From Pseudomonadota bacterium (GTDB lineage Bacteria > Pseudomonadota > Gammaproteobacteria > Burkholderiales > SHXO01): 44,285 nucleotides of DNA. The translations under genes and the position numbers were made by a program. The notes beneath the pieces are model-generated. The model did no database searches, was not told the DNA's origin, and was given only the letters and a program-made list of their open reading frames with translations. Location: NCBI GenBank assembly GCA_023430065.1, contig JAEZCG010000082.1:1-44285 (forward strand), read 5' to 3'. The stretch's first letter is position 1. Each line of letters starts with the position of its first letter. Positions 7,490 through 16,200 of this stretch are shown in pieces.

Positions 7490-9010
7490 TCAGGCCGCGG
7501 CGGGCACCCGCTTCTTCTGCTGGGCGGCATTGGCGTGCAACTGCGCATAGGCACCGTGCGCAGCCGCCTCCGCCTCGCCGACGTGGATCGGCAGGCCCAT
7601 GTCGGAGAGCACCGAGCCGAGTGCAGACAGGCACACCATGACGTTCTCCGGCTTGCAGCTGTAGCCCATGATCCCGATGCGCCAGATCTTGCCGGCGAGC
7701 GGGCCCAGGCCGGAGCCGATCTCGAGGTTGAATTCGGTCAGCAGCGTCTTGCGCACGTCCGCCTCGCGGTCCTTGATCGCATCGGGAATGTGCACCGCAT
7801 TCATCTGCGGCAGGCGCGCGCCCTCCTTCACCAGATATTTCAGTCCCATCGCTTCCAGGCCGGCCTTGAGCGCGAGGTGGTGGCGCTGATGCCGTGCCCA
7901 CGCGTTCTCGATGCCTTCCTCCTTGAGGATGAGCAGCGCCTCGTGCAGTGCGTACAGGCTGTTGGTGGGGGCAGTGTGGTGGTAGGTGCGCGTGGTCGCC
8001 CCCCAGTAACCGAGCAGCAGGTTCATGTCCATGAACCAGCTGTGGATCTTGTCCTTGCGGCTCTTCACGTAGTCCACCACGCGCTCGCTGAACGAGACGG
8101 GCGAGAGACCGGGCGTACACGACAGGCATTTCTGGCTGCCGGAGTAGATCGCGTCGATGTTCCACTCGTCGACCAGCACCGGTGTGCCGGCCAGTGAAGT
8201 GACCGCGTCGACGATGGTCAGCGCGTCGTGCCGGTGCGCGATCTCCACCAGCGTCTTGGCGTCGGATTGCACACCGGTTGAGGTCTCGGCGTGCACGAAG
8301 GCGACCACGCGTGCGTCGGGATTGGCCTTCAGCGCGTCTTCCAGCTTCTGCGGATCGACCGGCTCGCCCCATGCATCGTCCACCACCACGGGGACCCCGC
8401 CGCAGCGCTCCACGTTCTCGATCATGCGCCCCCCGAACACGCCGTTGCGGCACACGACCACCTTGTCGCCGGGCGCGACCATGTTGACGAAGCAGTACTC
8501 CATGCCGACCGAGCCCGGACCGGAAACCGGGAAGGTGAGCGGATTCTTCGTCTGATAGGTGTAGCGCAGCAGGCCTTTCAGCTCCTCCATCATCTCGACG
8601 AAGATCGGGTCGAGGTAGCCGATCGCCGGCAGGCTCATCGCCGCCATCACGCGCGGATTGATCTCCGACGGACCGGGGCCCATGAGCGTGCGCTGCGGGG
8701 GATGGAACGACTGGATGCGTTTCGCCGGGGCGAATGGGTTCATGGTGTCACTCCCTGCCAGAGATGGTCCGAAAAGGCTGTCTTCCTCGCCGCGCGACTT
8801 GAGCCGGATCGGCTTGCGAGCGTTCGCTTCGTTCAGGACTTCGGTCGCGAGGATCATTCCCTCCGTCGCATGCTCGACTTCCACCGCCCAGCGCGACGGG
8901 ACGTAGCCGGACTTCACCCAGTTGCTGACCAGGGCGCGGTCGATGCGAAAGCGGCGGGCGACTTCGGCCTGACTGCCGAAGATGGCGACGAGGCGCTCGG
9001 CGCAGTTCAT
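7490..9010 (-). CDS. Alanine/serine-glyoxylate aminotransferase with an in-frame N-terminal HTH domain
   Basis: From the ATG at 9010 the frame encodes 506 residues. Residues 1-70 form a YdaS/Cro-type helix-turn-helix (LVAIFGSQAEVARRFRIDRA, then LVSNWVKSGYVP). After a short linker there is a complete class V PLP aminotransferase. A second ATG at 8743, preceded by AGGGAG seven bases away, would give a 417-residue enzyme alone, the normal family length. In that numbering the PLP lysine is K205 in SGSQKCLS, and MGPGPSEINPRV and GATTRTYHHTAPTN are family blocks. The enzyme moves an amino group from alanine or serine to glyoxylate, making glycine. No stop codon separates the parts, so either a true fusion or two nested products are made. 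The 9010 start lacks a clear Shine-Dalgarno. Confidence 0.85.
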   Translation of the reverse strand: MNCAERLVAIFGSQAEVARRFRIDRALVSNWVKSGYVPSRWAVEVEHATEGMILATEVLNEANARKPIRLKSRGEEDSLFGPSLAGSDTMNPFAPAKRIQSFHPPQRTLMGPGPSEINPRVMAAMSLPAIGYLDPIFVEMMEELKGLLRYTYQTKNPLTFPVSGPGSVGMEYCFVNMVAPGDKVVVCRNGVFGGRMIENVERCGGVPVVVDDAWGEPVDPQKLEDALKANPDARVVAFVHAETSTGVQSDAKTLVEIAHRHDALTIVDAVTSLAGTPVLVDEWNIDAIYSGSQKCLSCTPGLSPVSFSERVVDYVKSRKDKIHSWFMDMNLLLGYWGATTRTYHHTAPTNSLYALHEALLILKEEGIENAWARHQRHHLALKAGLEAMGLKYLVKEGARLPQMNAVHIPDAIKDREADVRKTLLTEFNLEIGSGLGPLAGKIWRIGIMGYSCKPENVMVCLSALGSVLSDMGLPIHVGEAEAAAHGAYAQLHANAAQQKKRVPAAA

Positions 9011-9061
9011 GGCGGGCGAATCCGGTTGCTGAGGACGAGCGCCAGTATGGCGACTGGATCT

Positions 9062-9086
9062 CAACTCGTCAAACTGATTTTGACAA
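9062..9086 (-). promoter_or_regulatory. Promoter with palindromic operator upstream of the HTH-aminotransferase gene
   Basis: The plus strand carries GTCAAA (9068-9073), five bases, then TTTGAC (9079-9084), a perfect 6-bp inverted repeat. Read on the minus strand, TTGTCA (9086-9081) is a good -35 with a weak -10 (TGAGAT, 9063-9058) 17 bases on, so the palindrome sits inside the promoter. It is a natural candidate for the binding site of the HTH domain encoded just downstream, which would give autoregulation. The promoter call is weaker than the palindrome. Confidence 0.45.
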
Positions 9087-9114
9087 GGCCGAACTCACAA
9101 CCTGATCGTTGGGC

Positions 9115-9987
9115 CTACTCAGGCCCAATTTGGGCGAACGGAAACGGCGGCAGCGATTCCCGGTCCAGCGCAAGGTCGCCCCCGGCATCGGGCACACTGC
9201 CCGGTGCAAGGCCCGCGAAGTCGAACAGGCGCCGGTCGGCCAGGTGCGACGGCACGACGTGCTGCAGCGCCCTGAACATGCTCTCGGTCCGGCCAGGGAA
9301 GCGTTTCTCCCACTCGCGCAGCATCGCCTTCATCTGCTGGCGCTGCAGGTTGTCCTGGGAGCCGCACAGGTCGCAGGGAATGATGGGAAACTGCCGCACC
9401 TGGGCATAGCGCTCCAGCTCGTGCTCCGGAACGTAGGCGAGCGGACGGATGACCACATGTTCGCCGTCATCGCTCACCAGCTTGGGCGGCATCGCCTTGA
9501 TGCGCGCGGCGTAGAACAGGTTGAGGAAGAACGTCTCCAGGATGTCGTCGCGGTGGTGTCCGAGCGCGATACGCGTCGCGCCCATCTCGCGGGCCACCCG
9601 GTAGATGACGCCGCGGCGCATGCGCGAGCACAGGCCGCACATCGTCTTTCCCTCGGGTACGACGCGCTTGACCACGCTGTAGGTGTCCTGCGTCTCGATC
9701 CGGAAGGGCACCCCCACCGATTCCAGCCAGGCGGGCAGCACGTGTGCCGGATAGCCAGGATGGCGCTGGTCGAGGTTGAAGGCGATCAGTTCGAAGTCGA
9801 CCGGCGCATGGGCCTTCAGGCCGAGCAGGATGTCGAGCAACGCATAGCTGTCCTTGCCGCCTGACACGCACACCATGACCCGCTCCCCCGGGCGGATCAT
9901 GTCGTAGTCCGCAATGGCCTGTCCGACCATCCGGCGCAGCCGCTTCTGCAGCTTGTTGGCTTCGTAGGTTCCGCGTTGTGGGTCCAT
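9115..9987 (-). CDS. ttcA: tRNA 2-thiocytidine(32) synthetase
   Basis: A 290-residue cytosolic enzyme that thiolates cytidine 32 of certain tRNAs using ATP and an oxygen-sensitive [4Fe-4S] cluster. The PP-loop SGGKDS is at 42-47. The two CxxC motifs of the TtcA family are C117/C120 ([10 protein letters not shown]) and C205/C208 (CDLCGS). The blocks LGHHRDD and KAMPPKL are also typical. Length is normal (E. coli about 311). The ATG at 9987 follows the pteridine reductase stop (9997) by nine bases, so the two are cotranscribed and probably translationally coupled. Confidence 0.95.
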   Translation of the reverse strand: MDPQRGTYEANKLQKRLRRMVGQAIADYDMIRPGERVMVCVSGGKDSYALLDILLGLKAHAPVDFELIAFNLDQRHPGYPAHVLPAWLESVGVPFRIETQDTYSVVKRVVPEGKTMCGLCSRMRRGVIYRVAREMGATRIALGHHRDDILETFFLNLFYAARIKAMPPKLVSDDGEHVVIRPLAYVPEHELERYAQVRQFPIIPCDLCGSQDNLQRQQMKAMLREWEKRFPGRTESMFRALQHVVPSHLADRRLFDFAGLAPGSVPDAGGDLALDRESLPPFPFAQIGPE

Positions 9988-9996
9988 CGTGCAATC

Positions 9997-10737
9997 TCAG
10001 AGGTGGAGGCTGCGGCCGCCGTCCACGGCGATGATCTGGCCGGTGACGTAGGGCGCATCGAACACCAGGAAACGCACCGTGGTGGCAATGTCGTCCGGGT
10101 CGCCGATGCGCTTGAGCAGCGTGGTCTGGATGAGCCGCTGGCGGCCGACCTCGTCCGACCACTGCGCGTCCTCGGGCCACATGATGATCCCTGGCGAGAC
10201 GCCATTGACGCGTACCTCGGGCCCCAGTTCCGATGCCAGCGAGCGTGTCAGCGCCAGCAAGCCGCCCTTGGCGACGCTGTACACCACGTAGTTGTGCATC
10301 GGGCGGTCCGCATGAATGTCGACGATGTTCACGATGCAGCCCTGGCTGCGACGCAGGGGCAGCGCGGCAGCCTGCGACAGGAACAGGGGCGTCTTCAGGT
10401 TGGTGCCGATGAGGTCCTCCCACTCGCGCTCGCTGATCCGGCCGATCGGTGTGGGAAAGAAACTCGAGGCGTTGTTCACCAGCACGTCCAGGCGACCGAA
10501 GCGCTCCAGCGTTTGCGCCACCAGCGCCGGCAACGCCGCCATGTTGAGCAGGTCGGCCTGCACCAGGGCGACCGAGTCCGGCCTCGCCGCATTCAACTCG
10601 GCCTGCAGAGCCTGCGCCTCCCCGGCGGATTGGCGGTAGTGCACCATCAGGCTCATGCCGCGTTCGTGCAGGCGACGCGAGATCGCGGCGCCGACGCGGC
10701 GTGCGCCGCCCGTCACCAGGGCAACCTTGTTGGACAT
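9997..10737 (-). CDS. folM: Pteridine reductase / dihydromonapterin reductase (FolM-like SDR)
   Basis: A 246-residue NADPH-dependent short-chain dehydrogenase. The glycine motif TGGARRVG (from about residue 10) has the TGxxxRxG form that marks pteridine reductases (PTR1/FolM) rather than ordinary SDRs. NNAS is present, and the catalytic YSVAKGG holds Tyr and Lys four apart. It reduces dihydromonapterin or dihydrobiopterin to the tetrahydro form. The ATG at 10737 is only 39 bases from the divergent methyltransferase start, so the promoters overlap. ttcA follows. The exact pterin cannot be settled from sequence. Confidence 0.85.
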   Translation of the reverse strand: MSNKVALVTGGARRVGAAISRRLHERGMSLMVHYRQSAGEAQALQAELNAARPDSVALVQADLLNMAALPALVAQTLERFGRLDVLVNNASSFFPTPIGRISEREWEDLIGTNLKTPLFLSQAAALPLRRSQGCIVNIVDIHADRPMHNYVVYSVAKGGLLALTRSLASELGPEVRVNGVSPGIIMWPEDAQWSDEVGRQRLIQTTLLKRIGDPDDIATTVRFLVFDAPYVTGQIIAVDGGRSLHL

Positions 10738-10776
10738 GGAGCGGTAAGGGGGAACGAGGCTAAACTCCCATTCTAG

Positions 10777-11928
10777 ATGAGCGCCGACCCACTGCCCCGT
10801 CCCTCGGCCGAGGCCGCCGCGCACAGCCGGGCGCTGACTGCGCATATCCGGTCGGAGATCGCGCGCGGCGGAGGCTGGATCGACTTCGCGCGCTACATGG
10901 ATCTCGCACTGTATGCGCCCGGCCTGGGCTATTACGCGGCAGGGGCGACCAAGCTCGGTGAGGCCGGAGATTTCGTCACCGCGCCGGAACTTTCTCCGCT
11001 GTTCGGGCAGACGCTTGCGCGCGGGATCGCGCCGATGCTCGCGCGCAGCCGGGGCGATCTGGTCGAACTGGGGGCCGGGTCCGGTCAGCTGTCGTGTGCA
11101 CTCCTCGCCGCGCTCGACGAGTCGGGGCGGCTGCCCGCGCGCTACGCAATCCTCGAGGTCAGCCCGCAACTGCGCGCGCGACAGGCGCAGTGCATCGCGC
11201 GGCTGCCTGGACATCTGGCAGCGCGGGTGCAGTGGATCGACCGACTGCCCGACTGCATCGACGGCGTCGTGCTGGGAAACGAGGTGCTCGATGCACTGCC
11301 GGTCCATCTGGTGGCGTGGCAGCATGACGGGCTGTGCGAGCGGGGTGTTGCCGCCGGTCGGGACATTCTCGTATTCGAGGATCGTCCGCTGGCACCCGGC
11401 CGCTTGCGGGCACGCGCGGAATCGCTTCCGGTGCGTGCTCCGTACCTGAGCGAGGTCAATCTGCGCGCCGAGGCCCTCGTCGGTGCGCTCGCCCAGCGGT
11501 TGGCGCGTGGCGCCCTGCTGTTCATCGACTACGGCTTCGGGCGCGCCGAGTACTATCATCCGCAGCGCCACCGCGGCACGCTCATGTGCCACTACCGTCA
11601 CCGGGCGCACGACGATCCGTTCTTCCTGCCGGGATTGCAGGACATCACCGCTCACGTCGACTTCACTGCCGTGGCCGAAGCGGCGGTGGCCGCCGGCTTG
11701 CGCCTGGTTGGCTATACCACGCAGGCAGCCTACCTGATCGACCTGGGCATCACCGATCTGCTAGCCCGCCAGGGGCCGGGGAGCGCAGCGTACCTGCGGG
11801 CGGCGGGCGCCGTGCACAAACTGCTGAGCCCGGCGGAGATGGGCGAGCTGTTCAAGGTCATCGTCCTGGGCCGCGAGGTCGAGTCGGCGCCCGGATTCTC
11901 GCGCGGCGAGCTGTCGCGCCTCCTGTAA
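10777..11928 (+). CDS. MidA/NDUFAF7-family SAM-dependent methyltransferase
   Basis: A 383-residue protein of the COG1565 family. The SAM-binding segment is LVELGAGSGQLSCALL, followed by the acidic strand end ILEVSPQLR; FIDYGFGRAEYYHPQRHRGT and the later GLQDITAHVDFTA are family hallmarks. The mitochondrial member NDUFAF7 methylates an Arg of the complex I 49-kDa subunit; the bacterial substrate is not established. It is divergent from the pteridine reductase gene, and the dehalogenase gene begins nine bases after its stop. The ATG at 10777 lacks an obvious Shine-Dalgarno. Confidence 0.85.
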   Translation: MSADPLPRPSAEAAAHSRALTAHIRSEIARGGGWIDFARYMDLALYAPGLGYYAAGATKLGEAGDFVTAPELSPLFGQTLARGIAPMLARSRGDLVELGAGSGQLSCALLAALDESGRLPARYAILEVSPQLRARQAQCIARLPGHLAARVQWIDRLPDCIDGVVLGNEVLDALPVHLVAWQHDGLCERGVAAGRDILVFEDRPLAPGRLRARAESLPVRAPYLSEVNLRAEALVGALAQRLARGALLFIDYGFGRAEYYHPQRHRGTLMCHYRHRAHDDPFFLPGLQDITAHVDFTAVAEAAVAAGLRLVGYTTQAAYLIDLGITDLLARQGPGSAAYLRAAGAVHKLLSPAEMGELFKVIVLGREVESAPGFSRGELSRLL

Positions 11929-11937
11929 CATCGCCCA

Positions 11938-12849
11938 GTGCCTTCGCCTGATTTCCTCAGAACCCCGGACGATCGGTACGTCGACCTGCCCGGCTTCACC
12001 TGGTCACCGCATTATCTCGACGGGCTGGAAGAATTCGACGGCATGCGCATGCACTACGTCGACGAAGGTCCGCGCCAGGCGCAGGTCACCTTCCTGTGCC
12101 TTCACGGGCAGCCGACCTGGAGCTACCTGTACCGACGCATGATCCCCGTGTTCACGCACGCCGGATGCCGGGTCGTCGCGCCCGACCTGTTCGGTTTCGG
12201 CCGATCGGACAAGCCCGTCGACGACGCGCGCTACACCTTCGACTTCCATCGCCGATCGTTGCTCGCGTTCGTCGAGGCGCTGGATCTGCGCAGCATCGCG
12301 CTCGTGTGCCAGGACTGGGGCGGTCTGCTGGGCCTCACCCTGCCTTTGGAGCTGCCCGGACGAATCACGCGTCTCGTCGTGATGAACACGATCCTGGGAA
12401 CCGGCGACCAGCTGCTCCCCGCAGGCTTCGTCGCCTGGCGCGAATGGGCGGCGCGCAATCCGGACCTGTCCGCCGGGAGACTGCTCGGCCGCGCCTGTGC
12501 GCATCTGTCGCCGGCCGAGTGCGCGGCATACGACGCGCCGTACCCCGACGCCCGGTACAAGGCCGGCGTTCGCCGCTTCCCCCAGCTGGTGCCGGACCGA
12601 CCCGACGCGCCGGGGGCCGCCGTGTCGCGCGCGGCACGGGCGTTCTGGCGCTCGCGCTGGGATGGCGAGAGTCTGATGGCGATCGGCATGCAGGATCCGG
12701 TGTTCATGCCGTCGGTGATGCGTGCCCTGCAGGCGGACATTCGCGGCTGCGAGCACGTGCTGGAGATCGGGGAGGCGGGGCACTTCGTGCAGGAGTGGGG
12801 CGCCGCCGTCGCTCACGCCGCCGTTCGCCGCTTCGCGCTCGGCACCTGA
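11938..12849 (+). CDS. Haloalkane dehalogenase-like alpha/beta hydrolase (subfamily I type)
   Basis: A 303-residue alpha/beta hydrolase that begins with GTG. The oxyanion block HGQPTWSYLYR is at 56-66. The nucleophile is D126 in CQDWGG, with the halide-stabilising W127 beside it; the acid is D253 in GMQDPVF and the base is H282 in GHFVQEW. This Asp-Asp-His arrangement and length (DhlA is 310) fit haloalkane dehalogenase subfamily I, which cleaves carbon-halogen bonds hydrolytically. A related epoxide hydrolase is less likely because the lid tyrosines are not evident. It starts nine bases after the methyltransferase stop, so it is in the same operon. The natural substrate is unknown. Confidence 0.8.
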   Translation: MPSPDFLRTPDDRYVDLPGFTWSPHYLDGLEEFDGMRMHYVDEGPRQAQVTFLCLHGQPTWSYLYRRMIPVFTHAGCRVVAPDLFGFGRSDKPVDDARYTFDFHRRSLLAFVEALDLRSIALVCQDWGGLLGLTLPLELPGRITRLVVMNTILGTGDQLLPAGFVAWREWAARNPDLSAGRLLGRACAHLSPAECAAYDAPYPDARYKAGVRRFPQLVPDRPDAPGAAVSRAARAFWRSRWDGESLMAIGMQDPVFMPSVMRALQADIRGCEHVLEIGEAGHFVQEWGAAVAHAAVRRFALGT

Positions 12850-12961
12850 GGGCGGGCAACGCAGCGCGGTTCGGTTTCGCGCGCCGGCCGCGATACACTT
12901 TCGCCCGTTCGCGCCGTTAACTGCGGCAGCCCCATCCCGACTCGCAGTCGTTGTGTCCTTC

Positions 12962-14317
12962 ATGCACATCCACATCCTCGGCATCTGCGGCACCTTCATG
13001 GGCGGCATCGCCGTCATCGCCCGACAGGCGGGACACAAGGTCACCGGCTGCGACGCCAACGTCTACCCTCCCATGAGCACGCAGCTGCGAGCACAGGGCA
13101 TCGAGCTGATAGAGGGCTGGGATCCGGCGCAGATTGCGCTCGCCCCCGATCTGTTCGTCGTGGGCAACGTGGTCTCACGCGGCAACGCGCTGATGGAGGA
13201 GATCCTGGACCGCGCGCTTCCCTACGTCTCCGGTCCCCAGTGGTTGTACGAGAACGTGCTGCGCGACAAGTGGGTGCTCGCAGTCGCCGGGACGCATGGC
13301 AAGACCACGACCACCTCGATGCTCGCGTGGGTGCTCGAGGAGGCCGGCTTGAATCCGGGCTTCTTGATCGGCGGCGTTCCGATGAACTTCGACGTTTCCG
13401 CGCGTCTGACCGACAGCCCGTTCTTCGCCATCGAGGCGGACGAATACGACACCGCGTTCTTCGACAAGCGCTCCAAGTTCGTGCACTACCGCCCGCGCAC
13501 CGCGATCCTCAACAACCTCGAATTCGATCACGCCGACATCTTCGACGACCTGAAGGCGATCGAGTCACAGTTCCACAATCTGGTGCGCACCGTCCCCGGC
13601 AGCGGCTTGATCGTCTGCAACGGTCGTGACGAGGCGCTGGCCCGCGTGCTTGCGCCGGCGAGCGGCAAGTCGCGCTGCTGGACGCCGGTCGAATACTTCG
13701 ACGTCGAGGCGGGCTGGCATGCCGAGCCGCGTGGGGCGAACGCGTTCGAGGTGCGCCTGGCCGGCGCGGCGCTGGGCACGGTGCACTGGGACCTGCTCGG
13801 GCATCACAACGTGAGCAACGCCCTGGCCAGCATCGCGGCGGCGCGGCATGCCGGCGTCCCGGTGGATGCGTCGATCGAGGCGCTGGGCCGCTTCCGCAAC
13901 GTGAAACGACGTCTGGAGGTGCGCGGGCAGGTGCGTGGGGTGACGGTGTACGACGACTTCGCCCATCATCCCACTGCCATTGCCACCACGCTCGCCGGAT
14001 TGCGCAGCAAGGTCGGCGATGCGCGCATCCTGGCCGTGCTCGAGCCGCGTTCGAACACGATGCGGATGGGGGTGATGAAGGATACCCTCGCGCCCAGCCT
14101 CGCCGATGCGCAGCACGTGTTCTGCTTCACCGGCGGCATCGACTGGCCGGCAGAACGCGCGCTTGCCTCGCTCGGTGAGAGGCTCACCTGCGCGGCCGAT
14201 CTCGATGTGCTCGTACGCGCCATCGTCGCAAGTGTGCGCGCCGGGGACCACGTGCTCGTCATGAGCAATGGCGGCTTCGGCGGCATCCACGCCAAGCTGC
14301 TCGACGCGCTCGCCTGA
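12962..14317 (+). CDS. mpl: UDP-N-acetylmuramate:L-Ala-gamma-D-Glu-meso-DAP ligase
   Basis: A 451-residue Mur-ligase-type cytosolic enzyme that recycles the tripeptide from old peptidoglycan by joining it to UDP-MurNAc with ATP. It opens with HIHILGICGTFMGG, specific to Mpl rather than MurC. The ATP loop GTHGKTTTT is at 110-118, EADEYDTAFFDKRSKFVHY holds metal-site residues, and LGHHNVSNALA, YDDFAHHPTAI and LEPRSNTMRMG follow in the standard order. The ATG at 12962 matches the family N-terminus; longer in-frame starts fall in the preceding gene. A 112-base leader separates it from the dehalogenase gene. It converges with the ArnT-like gene 13 bases after its stop. Confidence 0.95.
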   Translation: MHIHILGICGTFMGGIAVIARQAGHKVTGCDANVYPPMSTQLRAQGIELIEGWDPAQIALAPDLFVVGNVVSRGNALMEEILDRALPYVSGPQWLYENVLRDKWVLAVAGTHGKTTTTSMLAWVLEEAGLNPGFLIGGVPMNFDVSARLTDSPFFAIEADEYDTAFFDKRSKFVHYRPRTAILNNLEFDHADIFDDLKAIESQFHNLVRTVPGSGLIVCNGRDEALARVLAPASGKSRCWTPVEYFDVEAGWHAEPRGANAFEVRLAGAALGTVHWDLLGHHNVSNALASIAAARHAGVPVDASIEALGRFRNVKRRLEVRGQVRGVTVYDDFAHHPTAIATTLAGLRSKVGDARILAVLEPRSNTMRMGVMKDTLAPSLADAQHVFCFTGGIDWPAERALASLGERLTCAADLDVLVRAIVASVRAGDHVLVMSNGGFGGIHAKLLDALA

Positions 14318-14330
14318 GCGCGCGCCTCGC

Positions 14331-16037
14331 TCAGTCCGGCGCACCCAGGCGCCCGCAGTCCGGCGCATCGCGCTCCGGAGGGTAGGACGCGTGGGCGGAG
14401 GGCTTGATGGTCAACACGCGCTCGGCGTCACGGCACAGTACCCGCATGGTCACGCCCTGCGCACGCGCGTCCTCGTAATTGCGCCGATGCATGAGCGCGA
14501 TCGCTGCCGGTGCCGCAGCCCAGGCCGCCGCAAAGGCGCCGGGTTCGAGCAGCGCCCGTTGCGGCTCCTGGCGCACCCCGAACGACATCTGACCGGTCTC
14601 CTGCGCCAGCACGACGGTGCGCTGGAGGTAGAACGGAAGCGTCAGATACGAGGCGCCCACCATGAAGATCTCGGTGTCGGGTGTCGAGCGTCGGGCGATT
14701 TCCCGGGCGATCGCGTGGCTCGATCGCAGCGGCGACAGTGACTCGAGCCCGAGGATGCACAGCTGGAGGCCGGTCAGCGTGGCGAGCGACACGGACGCGA
14801 GCAGCCGCATCCCGGCGAGCCGCAGCATGCCGATCAGAATCGCGGCGGCCAGCAGCAGCGCACCGGCCGCAAACAGCCACAGGGCATAGTCCTCATAGAG
14901 GTGCCGGTAGGGTGCGGCGCGATCCGTCCGCGGCAGCACCGCGGCGGCGATGACGGCGGCGATTCCCATTGCGCCAAGGAGCGGCAGCACGCGCCGCCGC
15001 AGGGCGCGCGCGTCCAGCGTGGCGAGTCGCCACCCGGCGAGCATCGCGAGCGGCGGGATCGCGGGCAGGACGTAGGCGGGCATCTTCGATCGTGAGGCGG
15101 AGAAGAACAGCACGATCGCCAAGGCCCAGATGGTGAGGAAGCGCGGGGGATGGAACGCACCGGCGGCCGGGCGCGTGCGCCAGCCGGCGAGCGTGCCTTC
15201 GACGGCGGACCAGGTCCAGGGCAGCAGTCCGATCAGCACCAACGGAACGAAGAACCAGAACGGCTTGGTGCGCCGGTGTCCGGCGCCCGCGAATCGGGCA
15301 ACGTGCTCCTCGAGGAAGAAGAATGCGGGAAAATCGGGGTGGTGCCACGACACGGCCACGAACCAGGGTGCCGCCACGAGGCACAGCAGGATGCTGCCCT
15401 CGACCGGATGCAGGCGACGCCACAGGCCGGACTGGCGCGCGCCGAGCGCGTACACGGTCACGATCCCGATGGGGAAGACCACGCCGATCAGCCCCTTGGT
15501 GAGGACGGCCAGGCCCATGGCAACCCAGGCGAGCCGCGTCCAGTTGCGCTGCGCGTCCGATCCGGGCGAGGCGTGCAAGCCGAGCATGAGCGCACACATC
15601 GTCACCGTCACGAACAACGTCAGCCCCATGTCCAGGGTGCCGACCTGTGCGAAGAACACGAAGTAGAGGCTGCCGGCCAGCACGGCGACGCTGCCCCAGG
15701 CGGCCGCGGCACCGTGCAGCTTGCGCATGGTGAACAGCACCGCGAGCAGCGTGAGCATGCCGGCGAGCGCCGGCCACAGCCGCGCGGTCCATTCGTTCAC
15801 CCCGAACAGCCGAAACGCAAGCGCGGTCATCCAGTATTGCAGCGGCGGCTTGGTGAAGTGCTTGAAGCCGTTCAGGCGCGGTGTGACCAGATCGCCGGTC
15901 TCGAGCATCTCGCGCGCGACCTCGGCGTAACGGCCCTCGTCCGGCTCCGCCAGCTTGCGGTGATCGAGCCCACCGAACCACAGGACGAGAAAGAGCGCGA
16001 CGAGGCCGGCGGCGAGCGCCTGCAGGCGTGCGGTCAT
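14331..16037 (-). CDS. ArnT-like (PMT/GT39-83 fold) membrane glycosyltransferase
   Basis: A 568-residue integral inner-membrane protein with about eleven to thirteen hydrophobic helices. The first periplasmic loop holds EPDEGRYAEVAREM, the Asp-Glu pair that binds metal and substrate in the PMT/ArnT group, and FKHFTKPPLQYW follows. FFLEEHVARF and ASRSKMPAYVLPAIPP are also typical of ArnT homologues. Such enzymes use an undecaprenyl- or polyprenyl-phosphate sugar to modify lipid A or other envelope glycans from the periplasmic side. The sugar is not deducible, and no arnBCAD genes are nearby, so I give no symbol. It is divergent from yqiA, with a 163-base spacer. Confidence 0.85.
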   Translation of the reverse strand: MTARLQALAAGLVALFLVLWFGGLDHRKLAEPDEGRYAEVAREMLETGDLVTPRLNGFKHFTKPPLQYWMTALAFRLFGVNEWTARLWPALAGMLTLLAVLFTMRKLHGAAAAWGSVAVLAGSLYFVFFAQVGTLDMGLTLFVTVTMCALMLGLHASPGSDAQRNWTRLAWVAMGLAVLTKGLIGVVFPIGIVTVYALGARQSGLWRRLHPVEGSILLCLVAAPWFVAVSWHHPDFPAFFFLEEHVARFAGAGHRRTKPFWFFVPLVLIGLLPWTWSAVEGTLAGWRTRPAAGAFHPPRFLTIWALAIVLFFSASRSKMPAYVLPAIPPLAMLAGWRLATLDARALRRRVLPLLGAMGIAAVIAAAVLPRTDRAAPYRHLYEDYALWLFAAGALLLAAAILIGMLRLAGMRLLASVSLATLTGLQLCILGLESLSPLRSSHAIAREIARRSTPDTEIFMVGASYLTLPFYLQRTVVLAQETGQMSFGVRQEPQRALLEPGAFAAAWAAAPAAIALMHRRNYEDARAQGVTMRVLCRDAERVLTIKPSAHASYPPERDAPDCGRLGAPD

Positions 16038-16200
16038 GTCTTCTCGTCTGCGATCGTGCAGTGGAATGCGTGCGGCATGGCAGCGCGATGATGCGCGCGC
16101 CTGCCGCGCGGTTCAAGCCGCGCGGTGCGGCATCCAACGGGTCGACGCGGCCGGCGCGCCGCGCCCGGAGATAAGATGTGGAGGCCATCCGGAGAAACCC

